A stretch of 64,000 nucleotides of DNA from UBA6623 sp965248235. GTDB lineage: Bacteria; Acidobacteriota; Terriglobia; Bryobacterales; UBA6623. Made by a program: the position numbers and the translations under genes. The notes under the pieces were generated by a model. The model did no database searches. It saw only the letters and a program-made list of their open reading frames with translations, and was not told the origin of the DNA. Below are positions 8,251 through 17,352 of the stretch, piece by piece; within the stretch, counting starts at the first letter, position 1; every line of letters starts with the position of its first letter. The stretch is taken from contig CBDFIU010000001.1 in assembly GCA_965248235.1 (NCBI GenBank), forward strand, positions 62,001-126,000. The letters run 5' to 3'.

Positions 8251-9219
8251 CTAATACTCCACGTAGACGTCGGTTTCGAGATCTTCTTCGGTCGGCTTGG
8301 CGCCCTCTTTCGCCTTCGCCACCGCGTCGTCGATCAACGCCTTGACTTCCTCGTCGATCTTGTCCAGCTCTTCTTGCGTGATCAGCGACGACTCGGTCAA
8401 CGAGTGTCCGAAATTCACGATGCAGTCGCGCGTCTCGCGGATGTTCTTCACCTCGTCGGGAGCGCGATAGGTTTGCGCATCGCCCTCGAAGTGGCCGAAG
8501 TAGCGATTCACTTTGCACTCAATCAAGGTCGGCCCCTCGCCCGCCCGAGCGCGCTCCACCGCTTCCTCGGCGGCGTCATGAACGGCGCAAAAGTCGTGTC
8601 CGTTGACCTTGACGCCCGGCATGTCGAAACCCTTCGCCCTCTCGAAAACATCGGCCCCGGCGACTGAGTAACTACTCGACGTCGCTTCCGCGTAACCGTT
8701 GTTCTCAACCACGAAAAGCACCGGCAATTTCCACACCGACGCCAGGTTCATGCTCTCGAGCGTCGTGCCTTGATTCGACCCGCCGTCGCCGACGAAAACA
8801 ACCGACACGCCTTTGTCGCCCCTGGTCTTGGCCGCCAGCGCCGCCCCACAGGCCAGCGGCGAGCCGCCGCCGACAATGCCGTTGGCGCCCATCATGCCCT
8901 TGGTCAAATCGGCGATGTGCATCGACCCGCCCTTGCCGCGGCACAGGCCGTCCTTCTTGCCGTAGAGCTCGGCCATCATGCCGTGAACGTCGCATCCCTT
9001 GGCGATGCAGTGACCGTGACCGCGGTGCGTGCTGGCGATCTTGTCGTTGTCGTTGAGATGGATGCAGACACCGGTCGCGACGGCCTCTTCACCGGCATAG
9101 AGGTGAACAAAACCGGGAATGTCGCCGCTCTCGAATTCCACATGAACCCGCTCCTCGAATTCGCGGATCGTCTTCATCGTGCGATAGACCTTGAGCAAGT
9201 CGTCTTTCTTTAAATCCAT
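8251..9219 (-). CDS. acoA: Acetoin dehydrogenase E1 alpha subunit
   Basis: 322 residues from the ATG at 9219, which has GGAGA about six bases upstream; the frame is open further but without conserved sequence. It has the E1-alpha thiamine diphosphate motif GDGGSNQG followed by NLASVWKLPVLFVVENN, plus STHRGHGHCIAKG and GKGGSMHI, all standard for AcoA/PdhA-type subunits. acoA-acoB-acoC form one operon; neither a dihydrolipoyl dehydrogenase (E3) nor an AcoR-type sigma-54 activator is encoded in the window, so E3 must come from elsewhere. Pyruvate- or 2-oxoacid-specific paralogues are an alternative, but the AcoC partner argues for acetoin. Confidence 0.88.
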   Translation of the reverse strand: MDLKKDDLLKVYRTMKTIREFEERVHVEFESGDIPGFVHLYAGEEAVATGVCIHLNDNDKIASTHRGHGHCIAKGCDVHGMMAELYGKKDGLCRGKGGSMHIADLTKGMMGANGIVGGGSPLACGAALAAKTRGDKGVSVVFVGDGGSNQGTTLESMNLASVWKLPVLFVVENNGYAEATSSSYSVAGADVFERAKGFDMPGVKVNGHDFCAVHDAAEEAVERARAGEGPTLIECKVNRYFGHFEGDAQTYRAPDEVKNIRETRDCIVNFGHSLTESSLITQEELDKIDEEVKALIDDAVAKAKEGAKPTEEDLETDVYVEY

Positions 9220-9247
9220 GGTGAGTCTCCGTGGGAAGCGCCCCTGA

Positions 9248-9277
9248 ATTCTATCGCCCGCGCGGGCTCGGATGCAA
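9248..9277 (-). promoter_or_regulatory. Candidate sigma-70-type promoter of acoABC
   Basis: On the minus strand TTGCAT (9277-9272) and TAGAAT (9253-9248) are 18 bases apart, and the -10 ends about 28 bases before the acoA ATG, leaving room for its ribosome-binding site. No sigma-54 GG/GC pair is seen. Confidence 0.45.
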
Positions 9278-9413
9278 TGGGTGATCGCTGTGTAGGAAAA
9301 GCTACTTGTCTTCAACTCCCCGCAACGCGTTTGAGATTTCCGCGGGCTGCCCTCGCCGTGGTTCTGCTACTCTGTCAGTCTTTCTCTCGATCGACTCGCT
9401 TCCTCGAAACCCC

Positions 9414-9656
9414 GTGAATAAGAAGATCCTCGTCTACCTGGCGATCCTGCTGTTGGCCGTTCTGCATCAAGACTTCTGGTTGTGGGACGACCCCACGCTC
9501 GTTTTTGGGGTCCTTCCGGCCGGGTTGGCCTACCACGTTCTCTACTCGATCGCCGCCGCCGCGGTTTGGGCCCTGGCCGTCCGTTACGCCTGGCCGTCCG
9601 AGATCGAAGCCTTTGCCGAGTCGGAAGACGACTCCGACGAGGCCCCCGCGCCATGA
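9414..9656 (+). CDS. Small DUF3311-type membrane protein
   Basis: 80 residues from a GTG (VNKKILVYLAILLL). Two hydrophobic helices (about 5-22 and 34-55) flank the WLWDDPTLVFGVLPAGLAYH motif, which is typical of the DUF3311 family (PF11755); the tail is acidic. Members are regularly encoded just before a sodium:solute symporter, and here the stop overlaps the symporter start (ATGA). It is probably an accessory subunit of that transporter; the role is inferred from gene context. Confidence 0.75.
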   Translation: MNKKILVYLAILLLAVLHQDFWLWDDPTLVFGVLPAGLAYHVLYSIAAAAVWALAVRYAWPSEIEAFAESEDDSDEAPAP

Positions 9657-11188
9657 CGCAGCTCGTCATCATGACCGCCTACCTCGGGCTGTTGCTCGGG
9701 CTCGCATGGTTCGCCGGCCGACGTTTTCGCGGGACCGCGGACGACTACTTCCTCGCCGAGCGTTCGATCGGCCCGTTCATGCTGCTGATGTCAATCTTCG
9801 GAACGACCATGACGGCCTTCGCTTTGGTCGGCAGCACCGGAGAATCCTTTCGCATCGGCATCGGCGTCTACGGCATGATGGCGTCGTGGTCGGCGTTGGT
9901 GCATGTCGCCGTCTTCTTCTTCGTCGGTATCAAGCTCTGGGCGATCGGCAAACGATACGGCTTTGTCACGCAGGTGCAGTATTTCCGGGACCGTTTTGAA
10001 AGCAACGCGCTCGGGTGGCTGCTGTTCCCGATTTTGGTCGCCTTGGTGATTCCCTACTTGATGACCGGCCTGCTCGGCGCCGGCGCCGTGATCAGCTCGT
10101 TGACCCAGGGCGCGTTCCCCCTAGTCTTTGCGCGAACGGCGGGCGGCGTGCCCCCATGGCTGGGCGGGATGGCGGTCAGCTTGGTCGTCCTGCTCTACGT
10201 CTTTGTCGGAGGCCTGCGCGCGGCCGCTTGGGCGAACGCGTTACAAACGTCGATTTTCGTGGCGGCCTGCTTGGTCGCTTTCGCCGTCATCGCCCGGGCG
10301 CTGGGCGGGCTTGAGGCCGCCGGACAAACCGTTCTCGCGACACACCCGGAAAAGATGATCCGCGGGGAGGCCGTGCCGCCGCTCTATTTTCTGACCTACT
10401 TCTTCATTCCCCTTTCGGCCGGCATGTTTCCCCACGTTTTTCAACACTGGCTGACGGCGCGTTCGGCGAAGGCGTTTCGCCTGACGCTGGTGGCGCATCC
10501 GCTCTTTATCCTGTTGGTATGGTTGCCCTGCGTGCTGATCGGCGTTTGGGCGACTTCGGCGTTGATGCCCGACGGCTCGCCCGTCGTTCCCGCCGCCGCC
10601 CCGCCCAATACGGAACTGGCGATCATGGTGCGCAAGCTCACGGGACCGCTCTTGGGCGGCCTGCTCGGCGCGGGCATCCTCGCCGCCATCATGTCGTCGC
10701 TCGACTCGCAATTTTTCTGTTTGGGAACAATGTTCACCAACGATGTCGTATTGCATCGCTTCGGCAAGCAGCGCTTTGACGACCGAACGCAGGTGCTCTT
10801 AGCTCGCGGATTCATCGTCGCGATCGTGGCGGCGGTCTATTTGTTCTCGCTCGCCGAGCCGCGCCATGTGTTTACGTTGGGAGTATGGTGTTTCAGCGGT
10901 TTCGCCGGCTTGTTTCCGCTTGTCGTGGCCGCCCTATATTGGCGGCGCGCGACGAAGGCCGGCGCGATCGCTTCCGTCGCCGCCGCGGGAGGGATTTGGC
11001 TGCTGTTGTTTCGCCAAGCCGAATTCGGCGCCGACCGCGGCTACCTGTTTCTCGAAATGCTTCCGGCGGCCGCCATCTTCGCCGCTTCGCTCGCCGCGCT
11101 GGTCGGTGTGTCGCTGGCGACTTCGCCGCCGTCGGAGCCGACTCTGCGAAAATACTTCCCGGCGGCGAACCGAGGCGCTCACCCGTAA
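9653..11188 (+). CDS. Sodium:solute symporter family transporter
   Basis: 511 residues with about 13 hydrophobic helices. The N-terminal segment FAGRRFRGTADDYFLAERSI and the following GTTMTAFALVGSTGESFRIG block match the SSS family (pantothenate/proline/glucose type, sodium-coupled). Start ATG 9653 overlaps the upstream stop, so the two genes are translationally coupled. The substrate cannot be read from sequence; the DUF3311 partner is often seen with pantothenate- or organic-acid-like transporters. Its position beside acoABC might hint at a carboxylate substrate, but this is speculative. Confidence 0.85.
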   Translation: MTQLVIMTAYLGLLLGLAWFAGRRFRGTADDYFLAERSIGPFMLLMSIFGTTMTAFALVGSTGESFRIGIGVYGMMASWSALVHVAVFFFVGIKLWAIGKRYGFVTQVQYFRDRFESNALGWLLFPILVALVIPYLMTGLLGAGAVISSLTQGAFPLVFARTAGGVPPWLGGMAVSLVVLLYVFVGGLRAAAWANALQTSIFVAACLVAFAVIARALGGLEAAGQTVLATHPEKMIRGEAVPPLYFLTYFFIPLSAGMFPHVFQHWLTARSAKAFRLTLVAHPLFILLVWLPCVLIGVWATSALMPDGSPVVPAAAPPNTELAIMVRKLTGPLLGGLLGAGILAAIMSSLDSQFFCLGTMFTNDVVLHRFGKQRFDDRTQVLLARGFIVAIVAAVYLFSLAEPRHVFTLGVWCFSGFAGLFPLVVAALYWRRATKAGAIASVAAAGGIWLLLFRQAEFGADRGYLFLEMLPAAAIFAASLAALVGVSLATSPPSEPTLRKYFPAANRGAHP

Positions 11189-11223
11189 CCGATGCCTTCG
11201 GCCGCTCACCAGCTTAGAGCTTC

Positions 11224-12528
11224 ATGAAGATCGACTACATCACCGCCGGCGCCGGCGGCATGATCTGCGGCAACTGCCTACGCGACAATACCCTCGCCGC
11301 CGCTCTGCTCGAGCTCGGTCACGACGTCCGCCTCATCCCCATCTACACGCCCATCAAGACCGACGAAGCCGACGTCAGCATCGACCGCGTTTTCCTGGGC
11401 GGCGTCAACGCCTTCTTGCAACAAAAATACGCCCTGTTTCGCACCACCCCGTCCTGGTTCGATCGCCCCTTCGATCACCCCGCCCTGCTTCGCTGGGTTT
11501 CGAAATTCGCCGTCAAGACCCAACCCGAGGACCTCGGCGATCTAACCGTTTCGATGCTCGACGGCGCCGAGGGCCGCCAGCGCAAGGAAATCGTCAGACT
11601 CATCGCTTGGATGAAAACCGATCCGCCCGACATCATTCATCTGACGAACTCCATGCTCGCCGGCCTCGCGCCGGCGCTCAACAAGGAACTGGGCGTACCC
11701 GTGGTCTGCTCATTGCAAGGCGAGGATTACTTCCTCGAAAACCTTCCGCCCGCCCACGGCGAAAAAGCATTCGAACGCTTGCGAGCCCGGGCCCAATCGA
11801 TCGACGCTCTTATCTCGCCCTGCCGTGACCACGCCGTCGCCATGGCGCCGCGGTTGGGGGTTAATCTCGATGACGTCCACGTCATCTTCCCCGGCTTACG
11901 CTTGGAGGGCCTCGAGCCCGGGCCCCCGCCCGATCCGCAAGAATTCCGTATCGGCTACATGGCCCGCATCAGCCCCGAGAAAGGTCTGGGCCTGTTGGCC
12001 GAGGCTTTCCTGAAGATTCGAAGCCGGCGCGGCGACGCGTCTCCGCGCCCTCGTTTGATCGCCGCCGGTTGGATGGGAGCCGAGCACGAGCCGTATCTGG
12101 AAAGCATCCGCCGCAAAATCGAGCAAGCCGGTTTCGGCGCGGATTTCGAGTACCTCGGCGAGATCGATCGCGCCGAAAAGGCGCGCTTTCTAGGCAGCCT
12201 CGACGCTCTCTCGGTCCCCGTTTCCTACCGCGCCCCGAAAGGTCTCTATGCCCTTGAGGCGATGGCCTGCGGCACCCCCGCCGTCCAGCCCCGCCTCGGC
12301 ATTTTCCCTGAACTGATCGAAGCCGGCGGCGGCGGTCTGCTCCACGAACCCAATGATGCCGACGATCTCGCGGCGAAACTCGAGTACCTGCTCGACCACC
12401 CCGACCAAGCACAAGCCCTCGGCCGTCAGGGCCGCGAATCCGTCCTAGCCCGCTTCCACAGCCGTCGCGCGGCGGAGGAAACGGCCCAAGTGTATCTTGA
12501 TCTCGTCGGCGCCGAGTCGCGGGGCTGA
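11224..12528 (+). CDS. Family 4 glycosyltransferase (GT-B fold)
   Basis: 434 residues. The N-terminal domain begins MKIDYITAGAGGMICGNCLR with a glycine-rich acceptor loop; the C-terminal domain has GYMARISPEKGLGLLAEAF and the donor-binding EX7E-type segment (APKGLYALEAMACGTPAVQP) characteristic of GT4 enzymes that transfer from nucleotide sugars. No membrane segment. It starts 35 bases after the symporter stop but has no functional link to it that I can see. The acceptor is unknown. Confidence 0.82.
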   Translation: MKIDYITAGAGGMICGNCLRDNTLAAALLELGHDVRLIPIYTPIKTDEADVSIDRVFLGGVNAFLQQKYALFRTTPSWFDRPFDHPALLRWVSKFAVKTQPEDLGDLTVSMLDGAEGRQRKEIVRLIAWMKTDPPDIIHLTNSMLAGLAPALNKELGVPVVCSLQGEDYFLENLPPAHGEKAFERLRARAQSIDALISPCRDHAVAMAPRLGVNLDDVHVIFPGLRLEGLEPGPPPDPQEFRIGYMARISPEKGLGLLAEAFLKIRSRRGDASPRPRLIAAGWMGAEHEPYLESIRRKIEQAGFGADFEYLGEIDRAEKARFLGSLDALSVPVSYRAPKGLYALEAMACGTPAVQPRLGIFPELIEAGGGGLLHEPNDADDLAAKLEYLLDHPDQAQALGRQGRESVLARFHSRRAAEETAQVYLDLVGAESRG

Positions 12529-12590
12529 AGGGCAATATCAGCAACCTGGCGACTCTCTACGAAAGTTTCAGACCGGGCCGGGCAGGGTCC

Positions 12591-12629
12591 CCGTCGCCGT
12601 AAACTATCCCTATCGGAGAGCGGCGACGG
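12591..12629. other. Hairpin upstream of the cupin gene
   Basis: CCGTCGCCG (12591-12599) and CGGCGACGG (12621-12629) form a perfect 9-bp stem with a 21-base loop. There is no T-run after it, so an operator or leader hairpin for the cupin gene is as likely as a terminator for the glycosyltransferase. Confidence 0.45.
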
Positions 12630-12680
12630 ACATAAGGACGGACAGGCCGATTCTCCGCCAAGACGGAAGAGGAGGGGCAC

Positions 12681-13115
12681 ATGGCAAAACGAAAAGTGAA
12701 AATTGTTCGCCCTGGTGACGAGCAAACCACTTGGCGCGGTGCCGGCGACGAGTACCGCGTGTTGGCGACCGGCGACGATACGGCCGGCGACTACTTCATC
12801 ATGGAGGCCGTCGTGCCTCCCGGAGGCGGGCCGCCGCTCCACATCCAGACCCGCGAGGAAGAAGCCTTCTATGTACTCGAAGGGAAAGTTGTCTTCCAAG
12901 CGGACGGCGAACGGATCGTGGCCGGCCCCGGCGTCTACCTCAACATTCCCCGCGGCGTGCCGCATCATTTTGTGAACGAGTCCGATGCCGCGGCTCGAAT
13001 GCTGATCGTCTTCGCGCCCGCCGGGATCGAGCGCATCGAAAGAATGAGTGCCGACCCGGAGAACTACCCGGCCATTGCCAACGAATACGGAGTTGAGTTC
13101 CCGCCCGAAGATTGA
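12681..13115 (+). CDS. Single-domain cupin protein
   Basis: 144 residues with a strong AGAGGAGG site eight bases before the ATG. Cupin motif 1 is PLHIQTREEEAFYVLEG (His54, Gln56, Glu60/61): Gln replaces the second His of the usual HxH, a variation seen in cupins with quercetinase-like or unknown function. Motif 2 is the IPRGVPHHFVN segment with its metal-binding His. Small cupins of this type bind a divalent metal and may be dioxygenases, isomerases or sensors. The gene stands alone between two hairpins. Confidence 0.8.
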   Translation: MAKRKVKIVRPGDEQTTWRGAGDEYRVLATGDDTAGDYFIMEAVVPPGGGPPLHIQTREEEAFYVLEGKVVFQADGERIVAGPGVYLNIPRGVPHHFVNESDAAARMLIVFAPAGIERIERMSADPENYPAIANEYGVEFPPED

Positions 13116-13124
13116 GGTCGGAAG

Positions 13125-13176
13125 GCGCCCTGGGGAAGCGCCGTAAGGAACACAACCGTCTTGCTTCCAGGGGCGC
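13125..13176. terminator. Inverted repeat between convergent cupin and arginase genes
   Basis: GCGCCCTGGGGAAGC-type sequence at 13125-13138 pairs with GCTTCCAGGGGCGC at 13163-13176 with minor mismatches. It sits in the gap between two convergent genes and could terminate both, though no clear T-run follows. Confidence 0.5.
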
Positions 13177-13227
13177 TTCACCGCATACCGCCCGACGGCT
13201 TTGACTTTCGCGCGGGTTGGTTTTGTT

Positions 13228-14136
13228 CTAAAGAATGCGCTTGCCGAAGGCCGACAGCGCCAGTTCGACCGCCAGCCGGGCGGTTGTATTGGCGTCGTCG
13301 AGGATGGGATTGACCTCGACAATTTCGAAAGATCCCAGGCAGCCGGAATCGGCGATGATTTCCATCGCAAGATGGCTTTCGCGGTACGTGACGCCGCCGG
13401 AGCAGGGCGTCCCCACGCCCGGCGCGATCGAGGGATCGAGGAAATCCATATCGATACTCACATGGAGCCGCGGGCAGCGTTTCGTGATCCTCCCCACAGC
13501 GGACTCGACGACCCCGTGCATACCCTGTTCATCAATGTCCCGCATCGTGACGACTTGAATGCCGGAGTCGCGAAGATTCGCTTTCTCGGCTTCGTCGATA
13601 TCCCGTACGCCGATGAGCGCCACGTTCGCGGGTTCGATGATCGGAACGCGGCCGATGAGGTTGACCAATTCGGGTGCTCCCAGGCCGACCAACGCGGCCA
13701 ACGCCATGCCGTGGACATTGCCGCTCGGCGTCGTCTCGGGCGTGTTCATGTCGGCATGGGCGTCGAACCACAGCAAGCCGACATCACCGGGGTCGACCGA
13801 ATCAGCTTGTGTCACGCCAGCCACCGTACCGACGGCGATCGAGTGATCGCCGCCGAGGATCAAGGGACAAGCTCCTTCGTCGACCAGAGCCCGGGTTCTT
13901 TCGGAAACCGCCGTGCATATGTCAGAGATGTCGCTAAGGAAGCGGGCGCGGTCATCGCCCCGCGGTTGGGTTTCGGGAATGACGACGGGAAGATTGCCGA
14001 CGTCTTCGACACCGCGGCCCAGCGCCCCTAACGAGGACTGCAAGCCAGCCGCGCGAATCGCCGACGGACCCATGTCGACTCCCCGCCGGCGCTGCCCCAA
14101 ATCCAATGGAACACCGAGGATGGCGATCTTGCTCAT
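13228..14136 (-). CDS. rocF: Arginase
   Basis: 302 residues, the usual arginase length. The binuclear manganese motifs are in order: GGDHS, DAHADMN and SIDMDFLDP, and the substrate-binding SGNVHGMALAALVG segment is present. It hydrolyses arginine to ornithine and urea in the cytoplasm. Start ATG 14136 is taken over an upstream frame extension because MSKIAILGVPLDLGQ is the canonical arginase beginning. It is divergent from putA with a 113-base shared intergenic region; together they would feed arginine and proline carbon into glutamate. Confidence 0.92.
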   Translation of the reverse strand: MSKIAILGVPLDLGQRRRGVDMGPSAIRAAGLQSSLGALGRGVEDVGNLPVVIPETQPRGDDRARFLSDISDICTAVSERTRALVDEGACPLILGGDHSIAVGTVAGVTQADSVDPGDVGLLWFDAHADMNTPETTPSGNVHGMALAALVGLGAPELVNLIGRVPIIEPANVALIGVRDIDEAEKANLRDSGIQVVTMRDIDEQGMHGVVESAVGRITKRCPRLHVSIDMDFLDPSIAPGVGTPCSGGVTYRESHLAMEIIADSGCLGSFEIVEVNPILDDANTTARLAVELALSAFGKRIL

Positions 14137-14249
14137 GCGAGGCCGTCTTTTCCGCAACCGTTACGCTGTAGGCAGGGTCCCACGATTAGAAAGCATGAGG
14201 AGGGCCGTTCGCGAAAGCCGAGACCCGCCCCGTCCCCCAGGAGACATTC

Positions 14250-17200
14250 ATGCCGGTTGACCTTGACTCTAGAATTATCGCGCGCGGACGCGCTCTCTAT
14301 AGCCGCATCGAGGAACAGACGCCGTCTTTTTTTGAAAGGGACTATTGGACCTCGAAGGTGCTCGACTGGTGCATGCACGACGAGGCCTTCAAAACCGAGG
14401 CCTTTCGTTTTGTCGACGTCTTCCCGGCGCTTCCGCAAGCGAAGTCGGTCGCCCGGCATCTGCGCGAATACTTCGCGCGGCCGGACCAGGATTTCGTCGA
14501 GGCTTTGCAGCGATTTCTCCGGGCGGTGAATCCCGACTCGCTTGCCGCGACGGTCCTCGCCAAGGGCGTCAGCCACAACATTCGCGCCATGGGCCGGCAG
14601 TTTATCGCCGGCGAAACGCCCGGCAAAGCCCTGCCGGCGCTTCGCCCTTTCCGCCAACAAGGGTCGGCTTTCAGCATTGACATCCTGGGAGAAGCTGTCG
14701 TTTCCGAAACCGAAGCCGAGCGGTACGCCCGACGCTACGGCGAACTGCTCGAGGTGATGACCCGGGAAACAGCGGCGTGGGTGCCGTTGGCACCCGGCGC
14801 CGGAGACTTGGATTGGGGCTTTTCGCCCAAGATCAACATTTCCGTCAAACCCTCGTCGCTGTATTCACAGATGAACCCGCGGGCTTTTGAAGATTCGATC
14901 GACATGGCAAAGCAACGCCTGCGGCCGCTTCTACGCCAAGTGATGGATCGCGGGGCGTTTCTCAACGTCGATATGGAACATCACGCGGTCAAGTCGATGA
15001 CCCTGGCGCTCTACAAGGAGCTGATGGAAGAGGAGAAATTTCGGGGCTACCCCCACACCGGGATCGCCATGCAAGCCTACCTGCGGGAAGCCGAGGACGA
15101 TGTCGCCGCCCTGGTCGACTGGTGCCGCGCAAGACAACAGCGCGTCACGATTCGACTGGTGAAAGGCGCCTACTGGGACTCGGAGGTCATTCACGCCCGT
15201 CAAAACGGGTGGCCGCCGCCGGTCTTTACCGACAAGCACGAAAGTGACGCGAACTTCGAGCGGGTCGCCCGACTGGTATTGGGCAACCACGAGTTCTTGA
15301 GCTTGGCCTGCGGCTCGCACAATATTCGTTCCATCGCGGCGGTGATCGAGACGGCGCAAGAAATGCGAGTCCCCGAAGATCGCTACGAATTCCAAATCCT
15401 CTACGGCATGGCCGAGCCCATCCGCAAGGCGCTGCTCGCGGATGGGCTGCGGGTGAGGCTCTATTCCCCAATCGGAGAACTCGTCCCCGGGATGGCATAT
15501 TTGGTTCGTCGACTGTTGGAGAACACTTCGAACGAGTCGTTCCTTCGCAAGAGCTTCACCGAGCACGCCTCGATGGAAGAGTTGCTGCGGAATCCGACGA
15601 GCTTCACCGGACCGACCGAGTCGCCCCCGTCGACAGGGTCGGCGCATGACGAGGAGACCTCCCCGAAATCAAGAGTGGCCAAGTCCGAGCCTTCCGAGCC
15701 CGCCCTCTTCGAAAACGAGCCATTGTGGGATTGGTCGCTCGCCGAACACCGCGAACACTTTTCCGCGGCCCTCGGGAAGGTTCGAGAGGGCTTCCCGCTC
15801 CACGCTCCGCTCTTCATCGGCGGAAAGTCCGTCGAGACGGAAAAGACGATTCGATCGATAAACCCCAATCGACCATCGGAAGAGGTCGGCTCGACGGCCT
15901 CGGCAGGCCCCGAGCAGGCTCGGGCCGCGATCGCCGCCGCCGGAGCGGCTTTTCCCGTCTGGCGCGACGCCGGGCCGAATCAGCGCGCCGAGTGTTTGTT
16001 CGCGGCGGCGGCCGCCGCCCGTCGCCGGCGCTATGAACTGGCGGCGCTCCAGGTCTTTGAGGCCGGCAAGAACTGGAGCGAAGCCGACGGAGATGTCTGC
16101 GAGGCGATCGACTTTCTCGAGTATTACGGCCGCGAGATGCTTCGGTTGGGCGTCCCGCGCGCAATGGGAGACGTGCCGGGCGAGGACAGCTTCCTATTCT
16201 ATGAACCCCTTGGCGTCGTGACCGTGATCGCCCCTTGGAACTTTCCCTTGGCAATCTCGATGGGCATGACGGCGGCGGCACTCGTTGCCGGCAACACGGT
16301 GGTCTACAAACCGGCCTCCGACACGCCGCTGATCGGCTCGATGGTCTACCGGCTCTTTGAAGAAGCGGGGCTGCCCGCGGGCGTGTTGAACTTCTTGCCG
16401 GGTTCGGGCGGTGAAATCGGCGATTTGTTGGTCACTCACGCCGACGTGGCGATGACCGCGTTTACAGGCAGCAAGGAGGTTGGGCTCCGCATCATTCGTC
16501 TTTCCGCCGAGACGCCCGCGGGAGCACGAGGCGTAAAGAGAGTCGTCGTGGAAATGGGCGGCAAAAATGCCGTCATTGTCGATTCGGACGCGGACCTTGA
16601 CCAAACCATTGTCCAGGTTCTTCATTCCGCCTTCGGGTACCAGGGACAGAAGTGTTCGGCCTGCTCGCGCCTCATCGTGGTCGAAAGCATTCATGACAAA
16701 CTCGTCGAAAGACTACGGGCGGCGGCCGAGAGCATCCACCTGGGACCGGCCGAGGACCCCAAATCTTCCATGGGCGCTGTCATTTCCGACGCCGCCCGCA
16801 AGAAGATCGAAAGCTATCTCGACGTCGCGGCCGAGGAAGGAACCGTGGTCCTCCAGCGCAAGCCGCCCCAATCAGAGCGCGATGCCGAGGGCTTCGTCGT
16901 CCCCCTCACGATTGTCAGCGGCATCCGGCCCGAGCACCGCTTGGCGCAAGAGGAAATTTTCGGACCGGTTCTCTCGGTCATCAAGGTGAAAGATTTCGAC
17001 GAGGCCCTCGAAGTCGCCAACCGAACCGAGTATGCCTTGACCGGAGGCGTGTTCTCACGCAGTCCGGAAAATATCGCCCGGGCCAAGCGGAACTTTCGTG
17101 TCGGCAACCTTTACATCAATCGCGGTTGCACCGGCGCGATCGTCAACCGGCATCCGTTTGGGGGCTTCAAGATGTCGGGCGTCGGCTCGAAGGCCGGGGG

Positions 17201-17324
17201 CCCGGATTACCTGTTGCGGTTCATGCTCCCGCGCAACGTAGTCGAAAACACGATCCGTCGCGGCTTCGCCCCCGACGAAGATTTCATGGATGCTCAGTCA
17301 AGGGGGGGCCGCCACACCGCCTGA
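14250..17324 (+). CDS. putA: Bifunctional proline dehydrogenase / P5C dehydrogenase
   Basis: 1024 residues, started by an ATG preceded by CAGGAGACATT. Residues about 100-430 are the FAD-dependent proline dehydrogenase barrel with RLVKGAYWDSEV and the RLYSPIGELVPGMAYLVRRL end. A linker at about 435-495 is followed by the aldehyde dehydrogenase domain with VIAPWNFPLAIS, FTGSKEVG, VVEMGGKNAVIV (general base Glu) and the catalytic Cys in GYQGQKCSACSR. The enzyme oxidises proline to glutamate with channelling of P5C/glutamate semialdehyde. There is no N-terminal ribbon-helix-helix domain, so it is not autoregulatory like enterobacterial PutA. Confidence 0.95.
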   Translation: MPVDLDSRIIARGRALYSRIEEQTPSFFERDYWTSKVLDWCMHDEAFKTEAFRFVDVFPALPQAKSVARHLREYFARPDQDFVEALQRFLRAVNPDSLAATVLAKGVSHNIRAMGRQFIAGETPGKALPALRPFRQQGSAFSIDILGEAVVSETEAERYARRYGELLEVMTRETAAWVPLAPGAGDLDWGFSPKINISVKPSSLYSQMNPRAFEDSIDMAKQRLRPLLRQVMDRGAFLNVDMEHHAVKSMTLALYKELMEEEKFRGYPHTGIAMQAYLREAEDDVAALVDWCRARQQRVTIRLVKGAYWDSEVIHARQNGWPPPVFTDKHESDANFERVARLVLGNHEFLSLACGSHNIRSIAAVIETAQEMRVPEDRYEFQILYGMAEPIRKALLADGLRVRLYSPIGELVPGMAYLVRRLLENTSNESFLRKSFTEHASMEELLRNPTSFTGPTESPPSTGSAHDEETSPKSRVAKSEPSEPALFENEPLWDWSLAEHREHFSAALGKVREGFPLHAPLFIGGKSVETEKTIRSINPNRPSEEVGSTASAGPEQARAAIAAAGAAFPVWRDAGPNQRAECLFAAAAAARRRRYELAALQVFEAGKNWSEADGDVCEAIDFLEYYGREMLRLGVPRAMGDVPGEDSFLFYEPLGVVTVIAPWNFPLAISMGMTAAALVAGNTVVYKPASDTPLIGSMVYRLFEEAGLPAGVLNFLPGSGGEIGDLLVTHADVAMTAFTGSKEVGLRIIRLSAETPAGARGVKRVVVEMGGKNAVIVDSDADLDQTIVQVLHSAFGYQGQKCSACSRLIVVESIHDKLVERLRAAAESIHLGPAEDPKSSMGAVISDAARKKIESYLDVAAEEGTVVLQRKPPQSERDAEGFVVPLTIVSGIRPEHRLAQEEIFGPVLSVIKVKDFDEALEVANRTEYALTGGVFSRSPENIARAKRNFRVGNLYINRGCTGAIVNRHPFGGFKMSGVGSKAGGPDYLLRFMLPRNVVENTIRRGFAPDEDFMDAQSRGGRHTA

Positions 17325-17352
17325 CGCCGGAAACGTCTACGCTCCGGCAAGT

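Noticed and set aside
7209..8345. Long open frame on the plus strand opposite acoB
   Set aside because: Arg/His-rich composition typical of an antisense shadow in GC-rich DNA; acoB is unambiguous.
15226..15498. Minus-strand frame within putA
   Set aside because: Shadow of the plus-strand PutA coding sequence.
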